Origin: Streptomyces sp. HUAS ZL42 | GTDB lineage: Bacteria > Actinomycetota > Actinomycetes > Streptomycetales > Streptomycetaceae | Reading direction: 5' to 3' | DNA length: 64,000 nucleotides | NCBI RefSeq assembly: GCF_040782645.1 | Contig: NZ_CP160403.1 | Span: 8,901,001 to 8,965,000, forward strand | In this document: positions 28,751 through 37,350 of the stretch, one piece after another | Numbering within the stretch: position 1 is the first letter of the stretch | Layout: each line of letters begins with the position of its first letter | Translations under genes and position numbers: made by a program | Notes under the pieces: model-generated | Told to the model about the DNA's origin: nothing | What the model saw: the letters and a program-made list of their open reading frames with translations, nothing else | The model's database searches: none

Positions 28751-29290
28751 TCAGAGCCGGTAGGGCTTGGAGCGGCGGCGCAGGAACCAGCCCGCCGCGA
28801 TGACCCCCGTGCCCACCAGGGCACCGCCCACCGCCATCGTGACCGGCCCCAGGTCCCTGGCGGCACCGCCGAGACCGCCCATGACCCCGCGCGAGGGCGA
28901 GGCCGTCGCGGAGATCGTCGGGGTGGAGGGGGCCGACACGATGACGGACTGGGTGCCGGCGGTGCTGCCGTTCGAGCACACCACGATCACGGTGTACGTG
29001 CCGGGGCTCACGTTCGACCAGGCGGCGGACTGGCTCACGGTCGTCCCGGTCAGCGCCACCTGGCGGCCCTGGGAGAAGTTCGCCTGACTGCTGTTCAGCA
29101 GCGAGGCGGTCCCCCAGCTGCCGTTGATCTGGGTGCACGCACTGGTCACGACCGAGACCGTGGAGCCTGTTGTGCTCACGGAGATGCCCGAGACCCGGGC
29201 GGCGGCCGGCCCGGCGGCGAGGGCGAGGGGAAGAGCGACGGCGGCCGTGGCGGTCAGGCCGGAGCGGAGGAGAGGAAGAGTAGTGCGCAT
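28751..29290 (-). CDS. Secreted, membrane-anchored surface protein of unknown function
   Basis: 179 residues. Signal peptide (about 1-32, ending in AAA-RVS), a Ser/Thr/Val-rich extracellular region (about 33-125) and a C-terminal membrane helix (about 150-172, MAVGGALVGTGVIAAGWFL) followed by basic RRRSKPYRL. No LPxTG sortase motif. GGAGG precedes the ATG. It resembles actinomycete cell-envelope proteins of no known role. Confidence 0.6.
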   Translation of the reverse strand: MRTTLPLLRSGLTATAAVALPLALAAGPAAARVSGISVSTTGSTVSVVTSACTQINGSWGTASLLNSSQANFSQGRQVALTGTTVSQSAAWSNVSPGTYTVIVVCSNGSTAGTQSVIVSAPSTPTISATASPSRGVMGGLGGAARDLGPVTMAVGGALVGTGVIAAGWFLRRRSKPYRL

Positions 29291-29458
29291 GGGCAGGGTC
29301 CTCCGGCTGCACGGTTGGCGGTACATCCCTTGCGCCGCCGGGGGTCGGGAACGCCCGTGCTGCCTCAGGGGAAGCCAACGTGCCCCCGGCCCGTCCCGCA
29401 TGCGGGCCGACCCGGGCAGGTGACGGATTCCTCCGTACGGCCGATGCCCGGGACCTGC

Positions 29459-30436
29459 TCAATGTCGGGAGCCGTCGCCCGCGCTGGTCGTCACCGTCCG
29501 CTCGACCGACCAGCCGCCCCAGGTGCCGTCCGGCAGCCTGGCCCGGATCCGTACCCGGTGGGCGATTCCGGCCTCGCGTCCGACGTAGAAGCTGTACGTC
29601 GCCCGCCGCTGCGGCGCGGTCCCGCCCCACACGAGCGAGGTGGCCAAACGCCCGTCGAGCTCGAGCCCGTACTCGGTGATCACGCCGTCCGCCTGCGGCG
29701 GTGTCCAGGACAGGTCGAGGTGGTACGCCCCGTCGGCACGGTGGCTCGTCGCGCGGAAGTCCGTCGGGGCGGTGCCCCGGCCGTCGTCGGTGCCCGCGGC
29801 GGTCGTGAGGCGGAGGGCGTTACTCGGCGGTGAGACGTTGTCGGCCGCGTCCCGCGCACGGACGGTGAAGGAGTAACGGGTGCCGGGCCGCAGACCCGTG
29901 ACCACCGTCGCGGTCTGTCCAGCGCCCACACTGTGGATCTTCGCCGTGCCCTGGTGGACGTCGTACGACAGCACGCCCCGGTCGTCCGTGGAGCGGGACC
30001 AGGACAGCCGGACCGCCCGGCTGCCGGCCGCGCTGCCGGCCAGGTCGCCCGGGCGGGTCGGAGCCGAGCGGTCCGCGGCAACGGCCGCCGGAGTCGTGGC
30101 CCCGGCCTCGCGACTGCGCGGCCCGAGCCGTCCGTCGGTGTCCCGGGCCCGCACGGTGAAGTGGTACGTGGTGGACGGACTGAGCCCCGTGACGTCCACC
30201 ATGTGTTCGGAACCGGTTACTTCCCTGACCTTGGTGGCGCCGCGATACACCTCGTACCCGCTGATGCCCTCGGCCGCGGAGACCGCGTTCCACATGACGT
30301 GCACGCTCGTCGCGCTGCCCGCCGCGGCGGTGACGCCCGTCGGCGCCCCCGGCAGCCGTCCGCCCTCGTCGCCGCCCGCCCCCGCCCACCCGCAGGACGC
30401 CACCAGGAGGACTCCGCACAGCAGCACGCGTCGCAC
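29459..30436 (-). CDS. Lipoprotein with three fibronectin type III domains
   Basis: 325 residues. The GTG start has GGGAGGCGG upstream. A lipobox VASC (Cys about residue 15) follows a short hydrophobic signal. Three FnIII repeats follow: about 25-125 (PGAPTGVTAAAGSATSVHVMWN), 130-225 (SAPTRPGDLAGSAAGSRAVRLSW) and 230-325 (APTDFRATSHRADGAYHLDLSW). Such modules usually accompany secreted glycoside hydrolases, but here no catalytic domain is attached, so it is probably a surface adhesion or carbohydrate-binding protein. The Cys lipidation is predicted, not shown. Confidence 0.75.
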   Translation of the reverse strand: MRRVLLCGVLLVASCGWAGAGGDEGGRLPGAPTGVTAAAGSATSVHVMWNAVSAAEGISGYEVYRGATKVREVTGSEHMVDVTGLSPSTTYHFTVRARDTDGRLGPRSREAGATTPAAVAADRSAPTRPGDLAGSAAGSRAVRLSWSRSTDDRGVLSYDVHQGTAKIHSVGAGQTATVVTGLRPGTRYSFTVRARDAADNVSPPSNALRLTTAAGTDDGRGTAPTDFRATSHRADGAYHLDLSWTPPQADGVITEYGLELDGRLATSLVWGGTAPQRRATYSFYVGREAGIAHRVRIRARLPDGTWGGWSVERTVTTSAGDGSRH

Positions 30437-30824
30437 GATTCCGCCTCCCGGCACGGACGACGAGTAATGGTACGGACCAATATGACCCGCTGACGCGACC
30501 ACATCAAGAGGGCGCCGGTGATTCGTCAAGGAGTGCTACCGCCGTTGGTGACGAGTCGCGGTGGTTACGTATGCTGAGGCTACTCACGGCCGAACTCTCC
30601 ACGAGGGCTGGGGACTTCGTGCCGGTGGCGCGGACCGCTGTCGTCGCTGATCCCGCGCCGGCGTGGGCGGCCGGGAGGCCGGAGCCGAAACGGGCTCGGG
30701 CCCCCGCCCCCTGTCGGGCCGTCAGAGTGCCTGCGCCGTACGGGCCCCTCGAGGTGGCAGCATGATCGGATCGGTACCAGATTGAGCCGAGTGTCCGTCA
30801 ATGCCCCCCACGAGAGGGTCTCCT
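30437..30824. other. Intergenic region, nothing recognised
   Basis: 388 bases between the divergent FnIII lipoprotein and GH75-like genes. Both promoters should lie here. I found no clear operator, RNA gene or hairpin; small open frames in it show no coding character. Confidence 0.35.
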
Positions 30825-31529
30825 ATGGTGCACGTCCAGCCGCTGACCCTGGCCGCGACCGGCCTCGCCCTGCTGGCCCCGACGGCGCTCGCGACGACTC
30901 CCGGCTCCCCGGACACTCCGGAGGAGCCGGTGGTACGGCGCGAGGACCCCGTCAGCGCCGCCGACCTGCTGGCCGAGGTGCGTGACTGCGCCCCCGTCTC
31001 CCACCGTCGCTACCGCAGGGACGCGGGCGAGCCCGCGAACATTCCGGTCTGCGGCAGCCGTGGCGCCGTCTTCTGGAAGGCCGACATGGACATCGACTGC
31101 GACGGTCGTCCCGGCCGGCGCTGCAACAGCCGCAGCGACCCCGGGTTCTCGGCCTCGACGGCCTGTCAGCAGTCCGACGGCCGCTACCTGAGCGCCGAGA
31201 AACTGCCGTACATCGTCCTGCCCGCGCCGAGCCGCATCTGGGACCGTCGCAGGTACGGAATCCGCTGCGGCTCGGTCGCGGCCGTCGTCCGCGGCGACCG
31301 GGTGCAGTACGCGGTCGTCGGCGACACGGGAGGGCACGACGTCATCGGCGAGGCGTCCTACGCCGCCGCCAAGGCGCTCGGCATCCGCCCCGACCCGCGC
31401 CGCGGCGGCGCGCGCTCCGGCGTGACCTACATCGTCTTCAAGGACTCCGACGTGTCGCCGATCGAGAACCACGCCGCCGCCGTCGAGGTGGGGGAGCGGC
31501 TGGCGCGGCTCTTCGTCGAGGGGAACTGA
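30825..31529 (+). CDS. GH75 chitosanase-like secreted protein
   Basis: 234 residues with a signal peptide (about 1-23, cleaving near LATTPG). The core contains ADMDIDCDGRPGRRC, characteristic of GH75 chitosanases, where the Asp is catalytic, followed by FSAS, YLSAEKLPYIVLP and VVGDTGGHDVIGEAS. The fold hydrolyses chitosan, a plausible nutrient source for a soil bacterium. The Cys pattern suggests disulfides. The ATG is at 30825; GAGAGGG lies upstream. Confidence 0.75.
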   Translation: MVHVQPLTLAATGLALLAPTALATTPGSPDTPEEPVVRREDPVSAADLLAEVRDCAPVSHRRYRRDAGEPANIPVCGSRGAVFWKADMDIDCDGRPGRRCNSRSDPGFSASTACQQSDGRYLSAEKLPYIVLPAPSRIWDRRRYGIRCGSVAAVVRGDRVQYAVVGDTGGHDVIGEASYAAAKALGIRPDPRRGGARSGVTYIVFKDSDVSPIENHAAAVEVGERLARLFVEGN

Positions 31530-31549
31530 ACCGCCCGCCGGGTGGGACG

Positions 31550-32311
31550 TCAGACCGCCGACCAGCCGTCGTCCACGGGCAGGACCACGCCGTTGATGTT
31601 GCTCGCCGCGTCCGAGGCGAGGAACACTATCGCGGCCGCCTGCTCCTCCGCCCGGGCCATCTTGCCGAGGTTGACGAAGTGCGGGCCGAGCGCCGTCGGT
31701 CCGTGTGCGCCCGGCTCGGCATCCACGGCGATGGCGGTGTGGGTGCCGCCCGGGGCGATGGCGTTCGCGCGGATGCCCTGCTTCCGGTACATCACCGCGA
31801 GGGACTTCGTCAGGCCGACGATCCCGTGCTTCGAGGCCGTGTACGCCGCGCCCGCCGCGCTGCCCCGCAGACCGGCCTCGGAGGCCGTGTTGACGATCGC
31901 GCCCCGGCCGGCGGCCAGCATGTGCGGCAGCACCGCCCGGGTGAGCAGGAACGGCGCGGTGAGGTTGACCCGGATGACCCGCTCCCACTCCGCGTCGCCG
32001 ACGTCCGCGAGCGCCGACATGCGGTCCATGATCCCGGCGTTGTTCACCAGGACGTCCACTCCGCCGAAGCGCTCCACGGCCGTCGCGGTCGCCCGGTCGA
32101 CCACGGCCTGCTCGCTCAGGTCGCCCGTCACGGCGACGGCCGTCCCGCCTGCCTGCTCCATCTCCTTGACGGCCGTCTCGGCGCCCTCGGTGTTGAGGTC
32201 GGCCACCAGGACTCGCGCCCCCTCCGCGGCGAAGGCCAGCGCGGTGGCGCGCCCGATGCCCGAGCCCGCTCCCGTGACGATGACGCTGCGGCCGTCCAGT
32301 CCAGTGGCCAT
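31550..32311 (-). CDS. Short-chain dehydrogenase/reductase (SDR)
   Basis: 253 residues. Cofactor motif GAGSGIG (14-20), NNAG (about 93-96) and the catalytic YTASK (Tyr about 158, Lys about 162). The acidic residue after the second beta strand (VADLN) suggests NAD(H). It is divergent from a TetR gene, with a strong operator (32366-32398) between, so its expression is probably controlled by that regulator. The substrate is unknown. Confidence 0.85.
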   Translation of the reverse strand: MATGLDGRSVIVTGAGSGIGRATALAFAAEGARVLVADLNTEGAETAVKEMEQAGGTAVAVTGDLSEQAVVDRATATAVERFGGVDVLVNNAGIMDRMSALADVGDAEWERVIRVNLTAPFLLTRAVLPHMLAAGRGAIVNTASEAGLRGSAAGAAYTASKHGIVGLTKSLAVMYRKQGIRANAIAPGGTHTAIAVDAEPGAHGPTALGPHFVNLGKMARAEEQAAAIVFLASDAASNINGVVLPVDDGWSAV

Positions 32312-32365
32312 GTGGTGCTCCTCGGTGTGCGATGTGGGGCGTCGAGCCCGGTGCGCCAACACAGT

Positions 32366-32398
32366 ACGACTTAATGTCTCTGAGTGACATAAAGTCGT
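32366..32398. promoter_or_regulatory. 33-bp inverted-repeat operator
   Basis: ACGACTTAATGTC (32366-32378) and GACATAAAGTCGT (32386-32398) are inverted repeats with one mismatch, separated by TCTGAGT. The site lies in the divergent gap between the SDR and TetR genes, the usual location for autoregulation. Confidence 0.65.
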
Positions 32399-32442
32399 GG
32401 TGGAGAATTCCGGGAGAGCGATCACCGGATCCGGAGGTAGTG

Positions 32443-33081
32443 ATGGCCGCACCCCGCGGACGTACGGGACGACCGCCCCTGACGGAGGAGCGCAAGGCCG
32501 AGATCCGGCTGGAGATCGCCCGGGCCGCGGTGGACCTGTTCGTCGCCCAGGGCGTCGCGGCGACAACCGGCGAACAGATCGGGCAGGCGGTCGGGGTCTC
32601 GGCGCGCACGGTGTGGCGGTATTTCCCGAGCAAGGAGAGTTGCGTACGGCCGCTGTTCACGGCGGGGATCGAGATGACCGCCGCCCGCCTCCGGGCGTGG
32701 CGCCCCGGACAGCCCCTCGAGCAGATCTTCGCGCGGGACTTCGCCGGCGACCTGCGCTCGGTCGCCGGGCCCGACCCCGCCACGGTCGGAGCACTGGTGC
32801 GGCTCACCCGCGCCGAGCCCGGCCTGCGCGCGATCTGGCTTCAGGCATACGACGAGGCGGAACCGGCGTTCGCCCGCGCCCTCGCCGAGCGGGCCGGGCT
32901 GCCCGACGACGACCTCCGGTCGGCCATTCGGGCGGCGATGTTCAACGCCGCCCTGCGCGCAGCGGTCGAGTACTACGCCTGGCACACCGCCGACACGGAG
33001 GCCGGGCGGGCGACGGCGGAGGCCGAGCTGGCGGCGACCCTGCGCTCGGCCCTCGCAGTGGCGGTGGAAGGGCTCTCGTAA
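32443..33081 (+). CDS. TetR-family transcriptional regulator
   Basis: 212 residues. Helix-turn-helix near residues 25-65 (AAVDLFVAQGVAATTGEQIGQAVGVSARTVWRYFPSKE), followed by an all-helical ligand domain. The ATG has GGAGGT upstream. It is divergent from the SDR gene with its palindromic operator between; a one-component repressor-target pair is the simplest reading. Confidence 0.85.
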   Translation: MAAPRGRTGRPPLTEERKAEIRLEIARAAVDLFVAQGVAATTGEQIGQAVGVSARTVWRYFPSKESCVRPLFTAGIEMTAARLRAWRPGQPLEQIFARDFAGDLRSVAGPDPATVGALVRLTRAEPGLRAIWLQAYDEAEPAFARALAERAGLPDDDLRSAIRAAMFNAALRAAVEYYAWHTADTEAGRATAEAELAATLRSALAVAVEGLS

Positions 33082-33106
33082 GAACGGCGGCCGTGCCGGG
33101 GCGGGT

Positions 33107-33526
33107 TCACACCTTCCGATAGGAGTACGCCTCCGCGGCCGCCGCCTCCACCGCGTCCAGGTCGGCTCCGGTGGCCGCCGTGACGACCGCGGCCACCGCC
33201 CCTTCCACGAACGGGGCGTCCACCAGGCGGGTGCCGCCGGGGAGTTCGTCGCCCTCGGCGAGCAGCGCCTTCACTGTCAGTACCGCGCTGCCGAGGTCGG
33301 TGAGCACGGCGACTCCGGCACCCCGGTCCACGGAGGCAGCCGCGGCGGCGATCAGTTCGGCGCTCGTACCGATGCCGCCACCCTCCGTGCCGCCCGCCGC
33401 GGCGACGGGGACCGCGGTCCCGCCGCCCGCGAGCCCCTGCGCCAACTCGGCGACCGAAACGGCCACTTGGGCACTGTGCGACACCAGTACGATCCCGACG
33501 AGCTGCCCGCCCGGTGCGTCACTCAC
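33107..33526 (-). CDS. dhaM: PTS-dependent dihydroxyacetone kinase, phosphotransferase subunit DhaM
   Basis: 139 residues. The phosphoryl-accepting motif GIVLVSHS carries the active His (about residue 17), and the EIIA-man fold continues with GTSAELIAAA and LTDLGSAVLTVKALL. DhaM passes phosphate from HPr of the PTS to DhaL-ADP. The protein lacks the HPr and EI domains found in E. coli DhaM. The GTG start overlaps the DhaL stop by 8 bases (GTGAGTGA). Confidence 0.9.
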   Translation of the reverse strand: MSDAPGGQLVGIVLVSHSAQVAVSVAELAQGLAGGGTAVPVAAAGGTEGGGIGTSAELIAAAAASVDRGAGVAVLTDLGSAVLTVKALLAEGDELPGGTRLVDAPFVEGAVAAVVTAATGADLDAVEAAAAEAYSYRKV

Positions 33527-34118
33527 CGTTGGCCTCCGCCAGAGCGGCGATCAGGAGTGCCGACGACGTCGCACCGGGGTCCTGGTGCCCGATGCTGCGC
33601 TCCCCGAGATAGCTCGCCCGGCCCTTGCGGGCCTGCAGCGGCGTCGTCGCCAGGGCGCCCTCCTCGGCGGCGGCCCGGGCCGCGGCGAATCCGTCCCCGA
33701 GCGCGTCGACGGCCGGCACCAGGGCATCGACCATCGTCTTGTCGCCGGGCGTCGCACCGCCGAGCGTCATCACCGCGTCCACGCCCTCGCGCAACGCCTG
33801 CGCGAACTGTTCCGCACTGACCTCGGCGGCATCGCCCAGCGCCTTTCCGGTCCTGCGCAGCAAAGTGCCGTACAGCGGTCCCGACGCCCCGCCGACGGTC
33901 GAGATGAGCCGGCGGCCCGCGAGGGTCAGGACTTCACCCGGAGTCGCGGGCGCCTCCTGCTCCAGTGTGGCGGTCACGGCGGTGAAACCGCGCTGCAGAT
34001 TGATGCCGTGGTCGGCGTCCCCGATCGGCGAGTCGAGCGCGGTGAGCCGTTCCGCCTCGCGGACGACGGACGCGGCGGTCGCCTTCATCCAACGGCGGAA
34101 GAAGTCGGCGTCGAGCAC
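33519..34118 (-). CDS. dhaL: Dihydroxyacetone kinase ADP-binding subunit DhaL
   Basis: 199 residues. The metal-binding Asp motif GDADHGINL (about 31-39), which holds magnesium and ADP, and GGASGPLYGTL are conserved. ADP stays bound and is rephosphorylated by DhaM. The GTG start has AAGGAGAT upstream. It lies between dhaK (46 bases upstream) and dhaM (overlap), forming a dhaKLM operon. Confidence 0.9.
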   Translation of the reverse strand: MLDADFFRRWMKATAASVVREAERLTALDSPIGDADHGINLQRGFTAVTATLEQEAPATPGEVLTLAGRRLISTVGGASGPLYGTLLRRTGKALGDAAEVSAEQFAQALREGVDAVMTLGGATPGDKTMVDALVPAVDALGDGFAAARAAAEEGALATTPLQARKGRASYLGERSIGHQDPGATSSALLIAALAEANGE

Positions 34119-34164
34119 TGGATCTCCTTGCGTGGTAGATAGGTTGATCGCCTCGCGGCGCCGC

Positions 34165-35157
34165 TCACACACCCCAGCGCAGGCCCGGCGTCCTCACCGG
34201 CGCGTCCCAGAGCCGCAGCAGTTCCTCGTCGATCTGGCACAGGGTGACGGAGGCGCCGGTCATGTCCAGGGACGTCACGTAGTTGCCGACGAGCGTGCGG
34301 GCGACGGCGACACCCCGCTCGGTGAGCACGCGCTGGACCTCGGCGTTGAAGCCGTACAGCTCCAGCAGCGGAGTCGCTCCCATGCCGTTGACCAGGACCA
34401 GCACGGGATTGCGCGGCGGCATGTCCTCCAGGATCGCGTTGACCGCGAAGTCCGCGATCTCGCCGGAGGTCATCATGGGCCGCCGCTCCCGGCCCGGCTC
34501 GCCGTGGATGCCGATGCCCAGCTCCAGCTCGCCCTGCGGCAGGTCGAAGGTGGGGCTGCCCTTGGCGGGCGTGGTGCACGCGCTGAGCGCGATGCCGAAG
34601 CTGCGGGAGTTCTCGTTGACCTGCCGGGCGATGGTCTCCACGCGTTCCAGTGGCTGTCCCTCCTCGGCCGCGGCGCCCGCGATCTTCTCCACGAACAGCG
34701 TCGCCCCGGTGCCGCGCCGCCCCGCCGTGTAGAGGCTGTCGGTGACCGCCACGTCATCGTTGACCAGCACCTTCGCCACCTGGATGCCCTCGTCCTCGGC
34801 GAGTTCGGCCGCCATGTCGAAGTTGAGGACGTCGCCGGTGTAGTTCTTCACGATGAACAGCACACCCGCCCCGCTGTCCACGGCGGCGGCCGCGCGCACC
34901 ATCTGATCGGGTACGGGAGAGGTGAACACCTCACCCGGGCAGGCCGCCGACAGCATTCCGGGGCCCACGAAACCGCCGTGCAGCGGTTCGTGGCCCGAAC
35001 CGCCACCGGAGACGAGCGCGACCTTGCCGGCGACGGGGGCGTCCCGCCGTACGACCACCCGGTTCTCGACGTCCACGGTCAGCTCGGGGTGGGCGGCGGC
35101 CAGGCCCCGCAGCGCGTCCGCGACCACGGTCTCCGGGACGTTGATGAGCATCTTCAT
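34165..35157 (-). CDS. dhaK: Dihydroxyacetone kinase substrate-binding subunit DhaK
   Basis: 330 residues. GGGSGHEPLHGGFVG (about 51-65) and LGIGIHGEPG (about 216-225), whose His forms the hemiaminal with dihydroxyacetone, are conserved. The enzyme makes DHA phosphate with phosphate from DhaL-ATP. The ATG has AGGAGG upstream. An inverted repeat (35187-35213) just upstream is a possible operator. Confidence 0.92.
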   Translation of the reverse strand: MKMLINVPETVVADALRGLAAAHPELTVDVENRVVVRRDAPVAGKVALVSGGGSGHEPLHGGFVGPGMLSAACPGEVFTSPVPDQMVRAAAAVDSGAGVLFIVKNYTGDVLNFDMAAELAEDEGIQVAKVLVNDDVAVTDSLYTAGRRGTGATLFVEKIAGAAAEEGQPLERVETIARQVNENSRSFGIALSACTTPAKGSPTFDLPQGELELGIGIHGEPGRERRPMMTSGEIADFAVNAILEDMPPRNPVLVLVNGMGATPLLELYGFNAEVQRVLTERGVAVARTLVGNYVTSLDMTGASVTLCQIDEELLRLWDAPVRTPGLRWGV

Positions 35158-35186
35158 GGATACCTCCTGGTGGGCGGGCAGCCGGT

Positions 35187-35213
35187 GCTCCGACCCGTGG
35201 TGCCGGTCGGAGC
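35187..35213. promoter_or_regulatory. Inverted repeat upstream of dhaK
   Basis: GCTCCGACC (35187-35195) and GGTCGGAGC (35205-35213) are perfect inverted repeats with a 9-base spacer, 30-56 bases before the dhaK start. The remaining 250 bases of the gap up to the RpiB-like gene contain nothing else I recognise. Confidence 0.5.
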
Positions 35214-35465
35214 GGGCAGACGGGTGTGCTCGGTGGTGCGGACCGTGGCGGTGGGGATCCGGGGACGGCGGGGCCGGCGCCGGCTGCGCTGACTTCTCGT
35301 CAGTCGCGGGGGCGGTACGGAGTGACCCTCACGGCAGTCCACTCTCGGAAGTATCGGCGTTCGAGGGGCGATGGTCACGTGTGCGGGCGGTCCCGGGCGC
35401 GTGCGGGTCCCTCGCGATCCTCTCCCGGGCGACATCTGCGTGGTCCGGTCAGTACTCTCCGAACC

Positions 35466-35921
35466 ATGCGGATCTCTGTTTCCTCGGACATGGACGAACC
35501 CGTGGCCCGCTCCCTCGTCGCGGAGTTGCGCAGCCGTGGTCACGAGGTGACGACGTACGGGGCGCTGCACCCCGGGGACGACGCCCAGTGGGCGGTCTGC
35601 TCGGAGACGGCGGCCCGGGAGGTGTCGGCCGGGACCGCCGACCAGGCGGTCGTGTGCTGCTGGACCGGCACGGGCGCGTCGATCGCCGCGAACAAGGTGC
35701 CGGGGGTGCGGGCGGCGCTGTGCACCGACGCCTACACCGCGGAGGGCGCCCGCCGCTGGAACGACGCCAACGTGCTGGCGCTGAGCCTGCGGCTGACCTC
35801 CGAGCCGCTGCTCAAGGAGATCCTCGACGCGTGGTTCGCGGCCGAGGCCAGTGACGACGCGGAGGACCGGCAGAACGTGGAGCATGTCGGGCGGCTGGAC
35901 CTCGGCAGGGACGTTTCCTAG
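35466..35921 (+). CDS. RpiB/LacAB-type sugar-phosphate isomerase
   Basis: 151 residues. The RpiB fold shows VSSDMDEPVARSLVAELRSRGHEV, a VVCCWTGTGASIAANKVPGVRAALC loop and WNDANVLALSLRLTS. The Cys in VCCWTGTG matches the general-base Cys of RpiB. It is divergent from dhaK across a shared promoter gap, consistent with a role in feeding C3/C5 sugars. The exact substrate is not known. Confidence 0.78.
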   Translation: MRISVSSDMDEPVARSLVAELRSRGHEVTTYGALHPGDDAQWAVCSETAAREVSAGTADQAVVCCWTGTGASIAANKVPGVRAALCTDAYTAEGARRWNDANVLALSLRLTSEPLLKEILDAWFAAEASDDAEDRQNVEHVGRLDLGRDVS

Positions 35922-35978
35922 GCTTTCACGGCTTTCGCGGATTCACGGCTTTCGCCGCGGCGGCCGGCCGGAGGGGGC

Positions 35979-36560
35979 TCAGCCCGTCTTGTGTCCCCAC
36001 TTCGGCCCCACCAGGTCCCACTGCCTGCCCCACTCGTCGATCCGCCGACGGTCGAGCCGCCAGCGCGCGACGGCACCGACGCCGACCACCACGCCGGTGG
36101 CGGCGAGGGCCGCGGCCGCGCCCAGCACGGCGGCCTCCCAGGCAGCCGCCGTGGTGCTCGGGGGCTGGGTGCTGAGCTCGCCCCGGGCGTCCAGCCAGAC
36201 CGTGACTTCGGTACCGGCCCGCTGCCCGGCGTCCACCAGGGTCCGGCCCGTACGGGTGGAGCCGTCGGGCGCTGTCCAGTGGACCTGCGCCGACATCCGT
36301 TCGGTCCCCCTGCCGGCCCCCGCGGTGGGGGTCGGGACGTCGGCCACGACCACCGCCTCGCTGGCGTGGCGCTCGGCCCGCTGACGAACGAACACGTCAT
36401 TGGCCGCGTGGGCCGTCACGAAGCCGGCGAGCGTTCCTCCCACCGCGACGACTGCCCACACCGCGAGCACGATCCATGCCTCGATGACGTCGTCGCGCCG
36501 CCGCAGCGGATTGCTCCGCCACCGCCACAGACGGTTCTTCCTGCTGCTGGTGCCGCCCAT
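35979..36560 (-). CDS. Rv1733c-like membrane protein, copy 2
   Basis: 193 residues, the same length as copy 1 (15394-15975). A basic N-terminus (LWRWRSNPLRRRDDVIEAW) leads into a helix (about 25-50), a loop with MSAQVHWTAPDGSTRTGRTLVDAG, a second helix (about 125-150) and an RRRIDEWGRQWDLVGPKWG tail. The start at 36560 is supported by GAAGGGGCGG upstream; a longer in-frame ATG at 36614 lacks one. A GGGCCGTTCAGCCC box (36701-36714) lies upstream, as for other genes of the stress island. Confidence 0.72.
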   Translation of the reverse strand: MGGTSSRKNRLWRWRSNPLRRRDDVIEAWIVLAVWAVVAVGGTLAGFVTAHAANDVFVRQRAERHASEAVVVADVPTPTAGAGRGTERMSAQVHWTAPDGSTRTGRTLVDAGQRAGTEVTVWLDARGELSTQPPSTTAAAWEAAVLGAAAALAATGVVVGVGAVARWRLDRRRIDEWGRQWDLVGPKWGHKTG

Positions 36561-36700
36561 CGGTCCGCCCCTTCCCTTCCTCGTCCTCTGCTTCCTCTTC
36601 GTCGTCACGGCCATGACGGTGACAGTCCGGAGGCGGTCGTGGTATGGGCCGACCAGACGGATCCGGGGGGACCGATCGGGGTCGAATCGGCGGTGGACAT

Positions 36701-36714
36701 GGGCCGTTCAGCCC
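36701..36714. promoter_or_regulatory. Island motif GGGCCGTTCAGCCC
   Basis: One mismatch from GGGCCGTTCGGCCC. It is 141 bases upstream of the Rv1733c-like copy 2 start and adjacent to the STAS gene stop. Confidence 0.45.
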
Positions 36715-36741
36715 TGACCGGGGCGTCGTCGGCGGGTGCCG

Positions 36742-37101
36742 TCAGGCGGCCGCGAGCGTCTCGGGCGGGCAGGCGTGGATCTCGAAGACGCCCGCGAGGC
36801 CGGTGTGCCGCAGGATGCGCAGGAAGTTCGGGCTGTCCGCGATCAGACGCAGTCGGCCTCCCCTGGCCGTGGTGCGGTTGCGTGCGCGGCACAGCACCCG
36901 CAGCCCGGCGCAGTCGATGAACGACACGGCACGCAGGTCGAGCACCAGATCGGGGTGCGGACCGGCGGTCAGCTCGTCCAGGCGGGCCGACAGGGGCGGC
37001 TCCGAGAGGAGGTCGATCTCGCCGCGCAGTTCCACGACGGTGGCTCCGCCGACGAGGCGTTCCGTGTGGCCCTGCGCGCACAGCGTGTGGGTGTTGGCCA
37101 T
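36742..37101 (-). CDS. STAS-domain anti-sigma-factor antagonist-like protein
   Basis: 119 residues from ATG 37101. The STAS signature reads VVELRGEIDLLSE and LVLDLRAVSFIDCAGLRVL, with Cys where RsbV proteins have the phosphorylated Ser of DSSGL. If switching by phosphorylation exists it must use another residue. The upstream start is weakly supported (no good ribosome site), and GTG/TTG codons just before it are alternatives. An exact GGGCCGTTCGGCCC box is 37 bases upstream. Confidence 0.75.
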   Translation of the reverse strand: MANTHTLCAQGHTERLVGGATVVELRGEIDLLSEPPLSARLDELTAGPHPDLVLDLRAVSFIDCAGLRVLCRARNRTTARGGRLRLIADSPNFLRILRHTGLAGVFEIHACPPETLAAA

Positions 37102-37137
37102 GGTCACAGACAACTGGTCGGGCCGGGGCGCACGGAA

Positions 37138-37151
37138 GGGCCGTTCGGCCC
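37138..37151. promoter_or_regulatory. Island motif GGGCCGTTCGGCCC (exact)
   Basis: An exact copy, 37 bases before the STAS gene start and 200 bases before the divergent alcohol dehydrogenase. Identical or near-identical boxes occur before other genes of the island. Confidence 0.6.
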
Positions 37152-37350
37152 AGCGGCGCCGATCCTCCAGGGCCGACCGGACCCGCACGCCGGGAACGGC
37201 CCGTCCGGCCGGCTTCGGGGACCGACCGGCCCAAGCGTCGACCAACGGAATCAGGACAAACTGGATCTATTGAGCAACGCGGGCGTCGCGCCGGCGTCCG
37301 GTGGCGCCGGGTTCCGGCCCGGGTCAGGGACCGAAGGAGGAAGGATCCTC

